Shown piece by piece: positions 55,374-64,000 of a stretch of DNA of 64,000 bases. The stretch spans positions 1 through 64,000 of the forward strand of contig NZ_JAPDPI010000026.1 in the NCBI RefSeq assembly GCF_026013615.1, given 5' to 3'. How positions within the stretch are numbered: the first letter of the stretch is position 1; every line of letters begins with the position of its first letter. The notes under the pieces are model-generated. The model was given only the letters and a program-made list of their open reading frames with translations. It ran no database searches and was not told the origin of the DNA. Position numbers and translations under genes: made by a program. The stretch is from Plebeiibacterium marinum (GTDB lineage Bacteria > Bacteroidota > Bacteroidia > Bacteroidales > Marinilabiliaceae).

Positions 55374-55811
55374 TTACTCTTCTGTCTTATCCGGTTCGTC
55401 AGCTACAACCTCTTCTTCCTCACCAAACTTAAGCACTTCTTTTTCAATCAAAAGGTTATACCACTGAATAACTTTTTTCATATCAGAAACATAAACCCTG
55501 TCCCTGTCATAATCTGGTAAAACCTCCGCAAAATATGATTTTAATTCATTAGCTGAAGATTTATGACTAATAGCCTGACCACCATCTTCTTTTTCGAAAA
55601 TATTTTTAAAAACATCCAACAATTTAACGTCTTCGTCTTCTGTAAATATGGAAATATCTTCCAATGCACTAATTCTTGATGTAGCGTAAGCCGGCATTCT
55701 TTTGCCATCAACTAACGACTCTACAATAATACTGTTCTTTGCCTGAGAAATCATTTTAAATAATCCTCCTTGTCCTGAAACAGCTAATATTCCTTTTAAC
55801 ATATCACTCAT
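55374..55811 (-). CDS. DUF5606 family protein
   Basis: A 145-residue cytosolic protein matching DUF5606, found throughout Bacteroidetes next to coaE or def-like genes. It opens MSDMLKGILAVSGQGGLFKM, contains DGKRMPAYATSRISALEDIS, and ends in an acidic tail. The function is not known. The gene is downstream of coaE and the DnaJ gene on the same strand, the usual context. Confidence 0.8.
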   Translation of the reverse strand: MSDMLKGILAVSGQGGLFKMISQAKNSIIVESLVDGKRMPAYATSRISALEDISIFTEDEDVKLLDVFKNIFEKEDGGQAISHKSSANELKSYFAEVLPDYDRDRVYVSDMKKVIQWYNLLIEKEVLKFGEEEEVVADEPDKTEE

Positions 55812-56043
55812 TTCTATTTATTTTTCCCTGTTTACATTCCAATTGCTTTTCACAACAATCATATTCCTAATAATCCGATTGCAAAAATAACAGATTACTA
55901 TAAACAAAAAAGATGTTTTATAACAAAGTTTAGCATATAAAGAATCAGTAACCGATGATACTATTGCTAAGCCTCTTCAATAAAGGATTAGATCGCATAA
56001 AATTAGCAAATTACACTCATAAAAAATCAACCTAAAAAAAGCA

Positions 56044-56784
56044 CTAGTTAAAGCCCCTTTCCTTTTTAATGGATTCAAACGCTTCGTTGACTTTCTGAAA
56101 TTTTTCTTTTGCCGCTTCCTGAAACTCCTCTCCCAAATGAGCTACTTTATCAGGATGGAACTTGAGCGCCATTCTCCGGTATGCTTTTTTTATTTCATCA
56201 TCAGCAGCCTTTGGATCCACGTCAAGAACTTTATAAGCCGACTCCGTATTTTTCACATACATATTCAGCAACGATTGCAGATCAGGAGTAGAAAGCCCGA
56301 GTCCAAAAGCAATTTGCTGAATAACGGACACTTCACTCTGAGGAATACTTCCATCGGAATTTGCCACTCCAAATAACATATGCACCAACTGAACCCTTGA
56401 ATTATAGTCCACATGATTTTTAATCTGACCACACACCTGAGACACAGGAATATTCCTTTTCAAAATATCTCTTAACATAATCAAGGCTTCCGCTGATTTT
56501 GCCTCACCTAAGGAGCGAACCAGATACACTTTTACATAATCAAGCTCTGATTTCACAACTTTCCCATCTGCTTTCATTACTGCAGCAATCAACACCAACA
56601 AAGAAGCTATAAAACCATCCCTGGGGTTACCTCCCTGATATTCGGCATTTCCACCAAACTCAGGAGAAACATTATCTGCTATTGTCCCTACCACAAAACC
56701 GAGTACCGCACCTACCGGTCCTAAAAACCACCAACCTAATCCGGCCCCCAGCAAAGAGGAAGTTGATATTTTAAAATGTTTCAT
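56044..56784 (-). CDS. TerB and DnaJ domain protein, DjlA-like
   Basis: A 246-residue protein with a Gly-rich hydrophobic N-terminus (SSLLGAGLGWWFLGPVGAVL), a TerB/DjlA-type helical domain (about 50-170; MKADGKVVKSELDYVKVYLV), and a C-terminal J domain (about 180-246) with the HPD motif in MALKFHPDKVAHLG. It resembles DjlA, a membrane-tethered J protein that stimulates DnaK. The next gene upstream (coaE) ends 7 bases away, so they are co-transcribed. Confidence 0.9.
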   Translation of the reverse strand: MKHFKISTSSLLGAGLGWWFLGPVGAVLGFVVGTIADNVSPEFGGNAEYQGGNPRDGFIASLLVLIAAVMKADGKVVKSELDYVKVYLVRSLGEAKSAEALIMLRDILKRNIPVSQVCGQIKNHVDYNSRVQLVHMLFGVANSDGSIPQSEVSVIQQIAFGLGLSTPDLQSLLNMYVKNTESAYKVLDVDPKAADDEIKKAYRRMALKFHPDKVAHLGEEFQEAAKEKFQKVNEAFESIKKERGFN

Positions 56785-56791
56785 TTCTATT

Positions 56792-57382
56792 TCAGCCTTT
56801 ACTATTTATTAATTTTTCATGCAACCCTAACACCTGGGTCACCACCAAATCGGTATCGTTACAATATATAACATAATCGGACTTAGCCACTTTTTGCTCA
56901 TCATCCCATTGGTTATTCATCCTGCTCATTACATCTTCCCTGGTAACACCATCCCTCTGCATCACACGCATAATCTTCAATTCTCTTGGGGCAGATACGG
57001 TAACTATCTTATCTACCTGTTTATATGCCCCACTCTCAAATAAAATTGCAGCCTCCTTCAGCACATAAGGCTTATCAAAATGCTGCCTGCTCCAATGAAT
57101 ATAATCCTCAGCAACAACAGGGTGAATAATCCTATTTAATTCATTTAAAAGATTCTTATTTTTAAAAACAACTTCCCCCACTCTTTTCCTATCCAACTTT
57201 CCCTGAGTATAGATTTGCCCGCCAAACAAGCTTTTTACACCAGAAATAATCTGCGGATGAGAATCTGTCAGCATCCGGCTCCTGGCATCTGCATAATAAA
57301 CAGGTACCCCAAGCGTTTCAAATATTTTACAAACAGTACTCTTGCCACTACCTATGCCACCGGTAATTCCTATGCTAATCAT
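56792..57382 (-). CDS. coaE: Dephospho-CoA kinase
   Basis: A 196-residue P-loop kinase that phosphorylates dephospho-CoA, the last step of coenzyme A synthesis. The Walker A motif is GGIGSGKSTVC (8-18). The YADARSRMLTDSHPQI and LKEAAILFESG regions match CoaE. It overlaps the end of the preceding YbbR-like gene by four bases (ATGA), pointing to translational coupling. Confidence 0.96.
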   Translation of the reverse strand: MISIGITGGIGSGKSTVCKIFETLGVPVYYADARSRMLTDSHPQIISGVKSLFGGQIYTQGKLDRKRVGEVVFKNKNLLNELNRIIHPVVAEDYIHWSRQHFDKPYVLKEAAILFESGAYKQVDKIVTVSAPRELKIMRVMQRDGVTREDVMSRMNNQWDDEQKVAKSDYVIYCNDTDLVVTQVLGLHEKLINSKG

Positions 57383-58404
57383 TTTTGATTTACTTTTTCA
57401 AACAGGCACTCTATAAACAAAGGTGCATAATCCAGATTTTTAATTCCCTCAGGTATTTTGGTAAGTTTTACCTTTAAACGATCGGGCAGGGATCCTGAAG
57501 TACCTGAATTATAATCTACAACAGCTTTAAAATCACCATCTGTTATATTGTTAAACCGACTTACAGCTACCGTAAACGAAACTTTTACATCTGACGGAAA
57601 ACACTTTAACCGAAGACTATCCGGAACATTGATATTACTTAATGGGATATTCAAGACTTTCTCAGTAAATGGCTCTACAGGAACATTAACCACCACTCTA
57701 CCTGGCTCACAAACTACCTTATCCAGATTAACCAGTGCCACATTCCTTACCAATGAATCACTTAAATCTTCAAACTCCTTTTTCTGCGTTAACACATAGC
57801 TTATGGTATCAACCAAACTAAATGCACCGGAAACCATAACGCTATCAGGCTTTATTATAATTTCACCCGATTGCTGGTATTGAGGTTCAAAAGTAAGTTT
57901 CGACTGAAAACGAACAGGTACCTTCTTCCTTACTTTCTTTTCAAAATTCACAAATAAAGTATCCGGATAGATCTCCAACAATTCAATCCCATTAGTTAAG
58001 TTTCTGGCAAATGACTTCTTCAAATCCCTTGTTAAAACATATGCACCATAATTATCACCATGCTGCATCCGCTTAAACCCGGATACATTAAGATTTTCGG
58101 GTGATAATATTTTACCAAAATGATAGGGTAATATATTATATCCAACCGAACTAATTTTTAGCTGCACAGTATGTTGTGGCTCTCCCAACAAAATAAAATC
58201 ATCAGGAAATTCATGGTACTTTACAGGATACTCAATAGTTGTAACAAAATCCTTACGTAAAGCATTCAAAAACCACAATCCCGTAGATAATAAAATAAAC
58301 ATTACAAAAACCAACATATCCCGGTTGCCCTTCAGGTTTATTATAAAATCCTTTAAGGAGGAATAATATTCGCGCAATATGTTCTTTATAGATTTTACTG
58401 TCAT
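57379..58404 (-). CDS. YbbR-like domain protein (CdaR-like)
   Basis: A 341-residue protein with one N-terminal membrane segment (MLVFVMFILLSTGLWFLNAL) and YbbR-type beta-strand repeats after it, as in CdaR, the regulator of diadenylate cyclase in Firmicutes. I begin at MTVKSIKN (58404), because the longer start at 58455 would overlap a terminator hairpin. It lies between yajC and coaE in the conserved Bacteroidetes cluster. It is extracytoplasmic by topology; no cdaA gene is in the window. Confidence 0.85.
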   Translation of the reverse strand: MTVKSIKNILREYYSSLKDFIINLKGNRDMLVFVMFILLSTGLWFLNALRKDFVTTIEYPVKYHEFPDDFILLGEPQHTVQLKISSVGYNILPYHFGKILSPENLNVSGFKRMQHGDNYGAYVLTRDLKKSFARNLTNGIELLEIYPDTLFVNFEKKVRKKVPVRFQSKLTFEPQYQQSGEIIIKPDSVMVSGAFSLVDTISYVLTQKKEFEDLSDSLVRNVALVNLDKVVCEPGRVVVNVPVEPFTEKVLNIPLSNINVPDSLRLKCFPSDVKVSFTVAVSRFNNITDGDFKAVVDYNSGTSGSLPDRLKVKLTKIPEGIKNLDYAPLFIECLFEKVNQK

Positions 58405-58439
58405 GAAATCCTTATTGATAAAAGGCTTAAAACAACAAA

Positions 58440-58470
58440 AGCCAATAACCATCAAATATAGTTATTGGCT
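58440..58470 (-). terminator. Terminator between yajC and the YbbR-like gene
   Basis: AGCCAATAAC (58440-58449) pairs perfectly with GTTATTGGCT (58461-58470) around an 11-base loop. On the minus strand it is followed by TTTTGTTGTTTT. It ends the nusB-DUF1573-yajC unit and argues against the longer YbbR start. Confidence 0.75.
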
Positions 58471-58490
58471 CTCAGAAAAAAAATTATCTT

Positions 58491-58808
58491 TTAGCGTTTT
58501 GGCTGAGCGTCTGACATATCCATAATGATAGCCGACTTATCAATTTTAATTACTACTCCATTAGCAATTTCAACATTGATAAAGTTTTCTTTAACCTCAG
58601 AAACTTTACCATATATCCCGCCTGTAGTAATAACCTTATCTCCCTTTTTTAAAGCCTCACGATATTGTCTTAACTCTTTTTGACGTTTTTGTTGAGGACG
58701 AATCATAAAAAAGTAAAATACTACAATTAAAAGACCCATCATTATAAAAAATGAGTATTGTCCTCCGGCAGGCTGTTGAGCCTGTAAAAATAATGCTTGT
58801 AAGTTCAT
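58491..58808 (-). CDS. yajC: Preprotein translocase subunit YajC
   Basis: A 105-residue single-pass protein of the Sec translocon accessory complex (SecDF-YajC). The hydrophobic segment is GGQYSFFIMMGLLIVVFYFF, followed by MIRPQQKRQKEL and the KGDKVITTGGIYGKV motif. It sits between DUF1573 and ybbR genes, the usual order. Confidence 0.95.
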   Translation of the reverse strand: MNLQALFLQAQQPAGGQYSFFIMMGLLIVVFYFFMIRPQQKRQKELRQYREALKKGDKVITTGGIYGKVSEVKENFINVEIANGVVIKIDKSAIIMDMSDAQPKR

Positions 58809-58824
58809 TTTAATATTCGGTTTT

Positions 58825-59238
58825 CTAATTTATAACATTAGCCGAAACCACAAGTTCTTTCGACTTTTTATTTATATTGGCATCCACACGTAATATTTTA
58901 TATTGCTTTCCGTAAAAGCCACGTGTATCAAACCTCACTTCTATTTCGCCATCTTTTCCCGGTTGTATTGGTTTCGTTGGGAAAAGTACTTTTGTACAAC
59001 CGCATCCGGGTTCTACATTATTTATTACCAAAGGATATTTACCTGTATTTGTAACCACAAAAAAACATCCTACGGTTTCACCTTCATGTAACGCCCCAAA
59101 GTCGTGAATTGTTTTATTAAATGAAGCTGTTGTGGTTTTCAATTCCGTGTAAGCTCCTTTCTTGTCGCCTGGTTTACCCAAATGATTACACCCCAACAAA
59201 ACAACAAATCCTAAAACAATTAACAAACGACACTTCAT
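58825..59238 (-). CDS. DUF1573 family lipoprotein
   Basis: A 137-residue lipoprotein (LIVLGFVVLLGC, Cys16), followed by an immunoglobulin-like DUF1573 domain with HDFGALHEGETVGCFF, TNTGKYPLVINNVEPGCGCT and a strand pair. The family is widespread in Bacteroidetes and of unclear function, thought to be envelope-associated. It lies between nusB and yajC, with four bases to nusB. Confidence 0.9.
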   Translation of the reverse strand: MKCRLLIVLGFVVLLGCNHLGKPGDKKGAYTELKTTTASFNKTIHDFGALHEGETVGCFFVVTNTGKYPLVINNVEPGCGCTKVLFPTKPIQPGKDGEIEVRFDTRGFYGKQYKILRVDANINKKSKELVVSANVIN

Positions 59239-59241
59239 AAT

Positions 59242-60177
59242 TTAAGCAAGTCCTTTACCGGTCTTCTTAATTTTATTGTCCTTGGTTAAATCAACAATAG
59301 CTTTATCCAATACGCCATTAATAAATGTACCACTTTTTTCAGTCGAATAGTGTTTGGCTATTTCTATAAACTCATTCATGGTAACCTTAACGGGGATATT
59401 TGGGAATTCTATCAATTCGGCCAAAGCAATTTGCATCAAAACCACATCCATAAATGCCACCCTGTCAATTTCCCAGTTTTTGGCATACTTATCTATCAAC
59501 TGACGAAAATCCTCTTTGTTAAGCGCGGCTTTTCTAAACAGTTTTTTTACATAATCTCTGTCTTCCTCATCCTTATATTCTCCCATCACCTCCATCGAGC
59601 CATCTTCCTTCATGCTTTTGATGCTTTTAATCACCATGCTAAGCACAAACTCAATTTCATCATTCCAATAAATACTTTGCTCTTCAAAAGTTGGATAGAT
59701 CGGTTCGTGATATGCAATTACTTTTTCTAATAATTTAATTACAAACTTACGATCCGCATCAAATGACGACTCCTTTTTATCAAGGTAATCCTTATACTGT
59801 TGAGATTTAACTATATCCTGATATATTCCTTTAATCACTTCCGGATAGTTGCTCCAGTTATTGCCATTTTGATCAATATATTTCTGAATATCCTTACTTT
59901 CAGCAAGTTTACTAAATATTTTATTGGTAATAAACTTTGTATTAGGCTTTTTATCCTCAACTGAAGCTAACTTTTTACTTTTAGCATATTCAATTCGTCC
60001 AATGGCGTAATCCCTTAACTCCAGCAGCAACATAAAATATAAGTAATATAAATCCAGGGATTTAGAAATGCTGTGATACAATTCCTTTTCGGAGTTTTGA
60101 ATGGTTGTATCGTCGTTTTGGTAATGAGCATACAATACCTGCATCACCTTAACCCTAAGTAGTCGTCTATTTAACAT
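59242..60177 (-). CDS. nusB: Transcription antitermination factor NusB
   Basis: A 311-residue protein whose last 140 residues are the NusB fold (MDVVLMQIALAELIEFPNIP, VTMNEFIEIAKHYSTEKSGT, then FINGVLDKAI). It is longer than the 140-residue E. coli protein; Bacteroidetes NusB carries an extra N-terminal helical half, which is what we see. It acts in rRNA transcription antitermination. It starts the unit nusB-DUF1573-yajC. Confidence 0.93.
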   Translation of the reverse strand: MLNRRLLRVKVMQVLYAHYQNDDTTIQNSEKELYHSISKSLDLYYLYFMLLLELRDYAIGRIEYAKSKKLASVEDKKPNTKFITNKIFSKLAESKDIQKYIDQNGNNWSNYPEVIKGIYQDIVKSQQYKDYLDKKESSFDADRKFVIKLLEKVIAYHEPIYPTFEEQSIYWNDEIEFVLSMVIKSIKSMKEDGSMEVMGEYKDEEDRDYVKKLFRKAALNKEDFRQLIDKYAKNWEIDRVAFMDVVLMQIALAELIEFPNIPVKVTMNEFIEIAKHYSTEKSGTFINGVLDKAIVDLTKDNKIKKTGKGLA

Positions 60178-60533
60178 TCTTCAAAGAACTTTTTTATATT
60201 AATCACTGCCGCAAAAATAGGTCTTTTTTATTTGCATACCACAAAAAAATGCAATTTTAGAATTTATTTACAAAGAATATTTAGACATCAGATTACTCTT
60301 TTAAAACATAAGTATTTCTTTTCTAAGAATAACCCATTCTATTTTTTCAATATTTTTTTGTTGTATACCCCTAATTTACAAGGCACATAAAAGAATAATT
60401 ATAGTAATAAACTCATGTTTTTTTATTAAAAACAGTTTTTTTTGTTTAAAAAATAGAATATTTAAAAAATAATTAGCATTTTTGAGTGGCAAACAAAATC
60501 AGTGAATATTTTATCAAAATAACAAACTATTTG
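60178..60533 (+). other. Intergenic and leader region of the DUF3276 gene
   Basis: This 356-base gap is very AT-rich and carries homopolymer runs of T and A. No gene, RNA or clear promoter box was found. A GTG at 60486 could open a longer frame into the DUF3276 gene, but it is not needed. Confidence 0.4.
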
Positions 60534-60905
60534 ATGATGGAAGGATATGAGAAAAGAGACAGCTATGATAGAAATGAGAAGGAAGAAATCTATTCGAAAG
60601 CTGTTAGAGCGGGAAAAAGGACTTACTTTTTTGATGTAAAAGCAACTCGCAAAAATGATTACTACCTAACAATTACCGAGAGTAAAAAGAAATTTGAAAA
60701 CGATGGAAGATTCCATTTTGAAAAGCACAAAGTTTTTCTTTACAAAGAAGATTTCGAGAAATTTGCTGACGGATTACAAGAGGTAGTTGACTACATTAGA
60801 AAAAACCAGCCTGTTATTGAAGAGTACGAAGAGGAAGGAGAGTTGGTTGAAGCTGTAGGTGCAAATGAATACACCAATGTAGAATTTGAAGATTTAGCAG
60901 AATAA
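60534..60905 (+). CDS. DUF3276 / PUR-alpha-like nucleic-acid-binding protein
   Basis: A 123-residue protein of the DUF3276 family, which has the PUR-repeat fold and binds DNA or RNA in Borrelia and Bacteroidetes. The core reads IYSKAVRAGKRTYFFDVKAT, then DYYLTITESKKKF, then HKVFLYKEDFEKFADGLQEV. I start at MMEGYEKR (60534); a GTG start 16 codons upstream would add residues not seen in relatives. The C-terminus is acidic. It has its own terminator. Confidence 0.85.
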   Translation: MMEGYEKRDSYDRNEKEEIYSKAVRAGKRTYFFDVKATRKNDYYLTITESKKKFENDGRFHFEKHKVFLYKEDFEKFADGLQEVVDYIRKNQPVIEEYEEEGELVEAVGANEYTNVEFEDLAE

Positions 60906-60916
60906 ATCGCAATATA

Positions 60917-60949
60917 AAAGCCACTGATAATTCAGTGGCTTTTTTTTAT
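60917..60949 (+). terminator. Terminator of the DUF3276 gene
   Basis: AAAGCCACTGA (60917-60927) pairs perfectly with TCAGTGGCTTT (60932-60942) around a 4-base loop and is followed by more T. Confidence 0.9.
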
Positions 60950-61011
60950 TGTTCAAACCATATCCTGAACATATTATCTTTATACAAAACCGTTCCGCAG
61001 AAGTATTGCAT

Positions 61012-61809
61012 TTAAATTACATCATCAATATCTTCAACATAGCTATCATCAGCCTCTCCTCCATTCTCCTTATTCAACCTAAAATCCTGAATTAGCTCAT
61101 CAACTTCTTCAATACTCAACTCTTTAACGTTTGTAACAAGAAAAGATTCTGTTAGAAAATTACCAAATTCATTGCACTCCTTTATTCCTTTAGAGAAAAA
61201 ATCCTTTATGTTTGTACTGATAGGAAGCAATACTTTTATCAGCACCTTATCATTATCAAACTCCATGCTTTCAATTTCCCCTTCCTCACTTTCAAACAAA
61301 TATCCAACCTCTTTTTCAACAAGATCGCACTGCCACTTTTCAAAAGGCTTATCCTCAGCTGCCACCAATACAACAAAATATCTAAGGTTACTTCCTTGAC
61401 CACCTAATCCGGTAGAAATAAAAATTGGAGCACTACCTAACAGCGAAGTTTCCAAAACCATTTTAGATTCCTGAAAAGCCAATACCGACCACGATTTAAG
61501 CTCCTCATCTGCATTGTTTTTATAATCCTCTATGGCTCGATATGCTTCAGGATCGTCAATTTTTGCCAAAGACACCAACAATTCTTTCTTTCTATCTACC
61601 GTTGTATCTTCACTAAAAAGCAACCCTTTCTCATTAAGAATATGCTCTTTATCAAAATCCTTTCCTTGATTTTTCGAAAACTTAAAATACTCCATCTGCA
61701 TCTCTACATCCACCTGTTCCTCCAACACGGAAACCACTTGCCCCTTATTTTTCAGCAAATCCTGTATTTTTTGATACACCTTATTTAAATCCGGTTCATT
61801 TTTATCCAT
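61012..61809 (-). CDS. Conserved hypothetical protein
   Basis: A 265-residue acidic cytosolic protein. It contains a HEAT-like helix pair (DRKKELLVSLAKIDDPEAYR, AIEDYKNNADEELKSWSVLA), an alpha/beta section (FISTGLGGQGSNLRYFVVLV), and an acidic tail (DSYVEDIDDVI). I do not recognise a named family. The HEAT-like part suggests protein binding. It is convergent with the DUF3276 gene and stands alone. Confidence 0.5.
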   Translation of the reverse strand: MDKNEPDLNKVYQKIQDLLKNKGQVVSVLEEQVDVEMQMEYFKFSKNQGKDFDKEHILNEKGLLFSEDTTVDRKKELLVSLAKIDDPEAYRAIEDYKNNADEELKSWSVLAFQESKMVLETSLLGSAPIFISTGLGGQGSNLRYFVVLVAAEDKPFEKWQCDLVEKEVGYLFESEEGEIESMEFDNDKVLIKVLLPISTNIKDFFSKGIKECNEFGNFLTESFLVTNVKELSIEEVDELIQDFRLNKENGGEADDSYVEDIDDVI

Positions 61810-62006
61810 AATGCAAAAGTAATAAATTGCATTTCTTCTCGCATAAAAAAAAAGGTTCTATATTAGCATATTCAAAACTCTTAATTAGTTTATCATAAAC
61901 TATCTATTTTATAAAAAGTCTATCACAAACAACTCCAAATGGTCAATACCTATGATTGTTGACAATTATTTGGTGCTGAAACCACAAAAATCCCTATATA
62001 TTGGTA

Positions 62007-62037
62007 TTGGCAAAACAAGGCTTGTATTATATTTTTG
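62007..62037 (+). promoter_or_regulatory. Promoter of feoAB
   Basis: TTG at 62007-62009, a 20-base spacer and TATTTTTG at 62030-62037 match the Bacteroidetes -33/-7 consensus. The ATG is 49 bases further on. No clear Fur box was found, though iron control is expected from the gene. Confidence 0.65.
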
Positions 62038-62086
62038 TTGGTTATAACATATTACAATATTATTAAATACTTTTTACCCTTTTAGG

Positions 62087-64000
62087 ATGAATTTATCTGA
62101 TTTAAAAACAAACGAAGAAGCCGTTATTGTGAAAGTGAAGGGCTTTGGTGCTTTTCGGAAACGCATCATAGAAATGGGGTTTGTAAAAGGGAAAAAAGTT
62201 AAGGTTGTAAAGAATGCGCCTCTTAAAGATCCTATAGAATATGAAATAATGGACTACAAGGTTTCTTTAAGAAGAAGTGAAGCAAAAATGATTGAGGTCA
62301 TTAGTAAAGATGAAGCTCGCAACCTTGCTCCTGCCCAGTTTGAAGGCACAATTACGGATGAAGTGTTACGCAATTCGGCTTTTAAAAAACGCAAAACCAT
62401 TAACGTTGCCCTTGTAGGAAATCCTAATTGTGGCAAAACGACCATGTTCAATTACCTATGCGGCACACAGGAACATGTTGGCAATTACAGCGGAGTTACC
62501 ATTGACTCCAAGTCCGGCTCCTTTTCAAGAAAGGGTTATAAATTCAACATTGTTGATTTACCGGGTGCATATTCCTTATCTGCCTATTCGCCAGAGGAAC
62601 TATATGTACGAAAGCATATCATGGAGGAGTCTCCAGACATTGTACTAAACGTTATTGACTCATCAAATATAGAACGCAACCTGTTTTTAACCACCCAGTT
62701 AATTGATATGGATGTTAGAATTGTTGCGGCTCTGAATATGTATGACGAACTGCAGAAAAAAGGGGATCGTTTTAACCATCAAAACCTGGGTGAAATGCTC
62801 GGGATAAACTTTGTACCTACTGTTAGCTCCAAAAAACAAGGAATTGGCAAATTGTTCGATACCATTATAGATGTATATGAAGATAAGCAACTTAATCAAC
62901 GGCGTGTTCATATTAACTATGGTGAAACATTAGAAAAGGGCATTTCCAGATTATTGCCGGACATACAGCAGAACCAGGTTTTTCCCAAGAATATTTCGCC
63001 ACGCTTTTTTGCCTTAAAATTTCTGGAAAAGGATAAAGACTGCTATAATGCCTATATTGATTCCGCAGAAAATCCGGAACTGAAGCAAAAAACAGAAAAA
63101 GCAATTCGGAAAATTGAAAACGAACTCAACGATGATACCGAAACATTAATTACCGATGCAAAATATGGTTTTATTGCCGGTGCGCTCCGTGAAACATATA
63201 AAGAATCCCCCAGGGTTAGCATTCGAAAGTCTGAAATATTAGATACTTTTTTAACTCATAAGCTGTTTGGGTTTCCTGTATTTTTCTTTTTCATGTGGCT
63301 TATGTTCCAATCCACTTTTACGTTAGGGCAATATCCTATGAACTGGATTGAAACCGGTGTTGAGGGATTAATGAACTGGTTGGGAAACACCATGAACGAT
63401 GGCCCATTTAAGCATTTACTTATAGACGGCATTATAAGTGGTATGGGCGGCGTAGTAGTATTTCTCCCAAACATTCTTATACTGTTCTTCTTTATTTCGT
63501 TTATGGAAGATACTGGCTACATGGCACGTGCCGCCTTTATTATGGATAAACTGATGCACAAAATGGGATTGCACGGGAAATCGTTTATCCCATTGATTAT
63601 GGGTTTCGGCTGTAACGTGCCTGCCATTATGGCCACCCGAACAATTGAGGATAAAAACAACAGGCTGATTACTATGCTGATTAATCCATTTATGTCGTGC
63701 AGTGCCCGATTACCGGTTTATATACTCATTATTGGAGCAGTATTCCCCAAACATTCCGGCACCATATTATTTGGCATTTACGGACTTGGAATCCTCCTTG
63801 CAGTTATAGTTGCCAAAATATTCCGAAAAGTTTTATTCAGGGAAAAGGACATCCCTTTTGTTATGGAGCTCCCTCCGTATCGTATGCCCACATTAAACTC
63901 TACAATACGCCATATGTGGAATAAAGGGGGGCAATATCTTAAAAAAGTAGGAGGAATCATTTTAATTGCATCCATCATTATATGGTTCTTGCAAAATTTT
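62087..64000 (+). CDS. feoB: FeoA-FeoB fusion ferrous iron transporter (partial)
   Basis: The open frame runs off the window end after 638 codons. Residues 1-80 are a FeoA/SH3-like domain (GFGAFRKRIIEMGFVKGKKV), and from about 105 comes the FeoB G domain: G1 GNPNCGKTT (111-119), the DLPGAYSLS G3 motif and a G5-like loop. Then Gate helices follow: EDTGYMARAAFIMDKLMHKM and IMGFGCNVPAIMATRTIED, with the Cys in the core gate motif. The family imports Fe2+ into the cytosol. A single FeoAB chain is the norm in Bacteroidetes. The remaining C-terminal helices lie beyond this window. Confidence 0.95.
   Translation, partial: MNLSDLKTNEEAVIVKVKGFGAFRKRIIEMGFVKGKKVKVVKNAPLKDPIEYEIMDYKVSLRRSEAKMIEVISKDEARNLAPAQFEGTITDEVLRNSAFKKRKTINVALVGNPNCGKTTMFNYLCGTQEHVGNYSGVTIDSKSGSFSRKGYKFNIVDLPGAYSLSAYSPEELYVRKHIMEESPDIVLNVIDSSNIERNLFLTTQLIDMDVRIVAALNMYDELQKKGDRFNHQNLGEMLGINFVPTVSSKKQGIGKLFDTIIDVYEDKQLNQRRVHINYGETLEKGISRLLPDIQQNQVFPKNISPRFFALKFLEKDKDCYNAYIDSAENPELKQKTEKAIRKIENELNDDTETLITDAKYGFIAGALRETYKESPRVSIRKSEILDTFLTHKLFGFPVFFFFMWLMFQSTFTLGQYPMNWIETGVEGLMNWLGNTMNDGPFKHLLIDGIISGMGGVVVFLPNILILFFFISFMEDTGYMARAAFIMDKLMHKMGLHGKSFIPLIMGFGCNVPAIMATRTIEDKNNRLITMLINPFMSCSARLPVYILIIGAVFPKHSGTILFGIYGLGILLAVIVAKIFRKVLFREKDIPFVMELPPYRMPTLNSTIRHMWNKGGQYLKKVGGIILIASIIIWFLQNF

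Noticed and set aside
58405-58455. A longer start for the YbbR-like protein at 58455.
   Set aside because: It would overlap the terminator hairpin at 58440-58470 and put 17 residues before the normal cytosolic segment.
60486-60533. A GTG-started N-terminal extension of the DUF3276 protein.
   Set aside because: The added residues are not part of the family and the internal MMEGYEKR start fits known lengths.
62041-62086. A Fur box upstream of feoAB.
   Set aside because: No stretch resembling GATAATGATAATCATTATC with acceptable match was found.

Overview
The window is chromosomal DNA of a Bacteroidota (Bacteroidetes) bacterium, most likely a fermentative marine or sediment Bacteroidales/Marinilabiliales-type organism. 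This rests on the AT-rich sequence, start codons without clear Shine-Dalgarno sites, promoters with the Bacteroidetes -7 box (TAnnTTTG), the conserved order rpmB-rpmG-DUF4295-ftsY, nusB-DUF1573-yajC-ybbR-coaE, an ECF sigma/FecR pair, a type IX secretion (T9SS) C-terminal signal, a FeoA-FeoB fusion, and families found mainly in this phylum (DUF4494, DUF5606, DUF3276). HydE, an ADP-forming acetyl-CoA synthetase and a candidate PPi-type PEP carboxykinase suggest anaerobic fermentation. The genus is inference.

Layout. 0-3.3 kb: ftsY and small ribosomal protein genes, then an AI-2E-family permease. 3.5-8.7 kb: a lone Nif11-like peptide, a DbpA-like RNA helicase, a soluble multi-PAS histidine kinase, and threonine dehydratase. 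8.8-14.2 kb: repeat-rich ground holding a DNA-alkylation-repair gene broken by one in-frame amber codon, a toxin-like remnant, a B12-binding radical SAM enzyme, and an LVIVD-repeat lipoprotein. 14.4-22.3 kb: an outer-membrane protein, an RluA pseudouridine synthase, a TolC/adaptor pair without a pump, a nine-unit tandem array of a hairpin-bearing repeat of about 148 bp, and the acyl-CoA synthetase. 22.4-30.4 kb: hydE, zwf, pgl, a lipoprotein, ssb, rlmN, a ferredoxin-NADP reductase and an SRPBCC/GyrI-like protein. 30.6-36.5 kb: a LamG-endonuclease/phosphatase lipoprotein, ECF sigma, FecR, an STN-carboxypeptidase-regulatory protein without a TonB barrel, an acyl-carrier-like protein lacking its serine, and a DUF4494 protein. 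36.9-46.7 kb: the large PEPCK-like protein, a TPR protein, a membrane nucleotidyl cyclase, a Crp-family regulator, a CoA-disulfide-reductase/rhodanese fusion and an ammonium transporter. 47.2-54.5 kb: a secreted cluster led by an 1802-residue protein joining a C10 cysteine peptidase, leucine-rich repeats and a second HExxH site. 54.7-64 kb: housekeeping genes, then feoAB running off the end.

The most unusual content is (1) the tandem array plus a lone copy 6 kb away, both ending 4-5 bases from the stop codon of a minus-strand gene; (2) a separate palindromic repeat at the window start and at 53.3 kb, again at gene 3' ends; (3) the two-protease LRR protein; (4) the Nif11-like peptide and the B12-radical SAM enzyme, which may be RiPP-related; and (5) several proteins missing a key functional part: a carrier protein without its serine, a signalling transducer without its barrel, and a repair gene with one stop codon. 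No rRNA, tRNA, CRISPR array, transposase or prophage genes were recognised.
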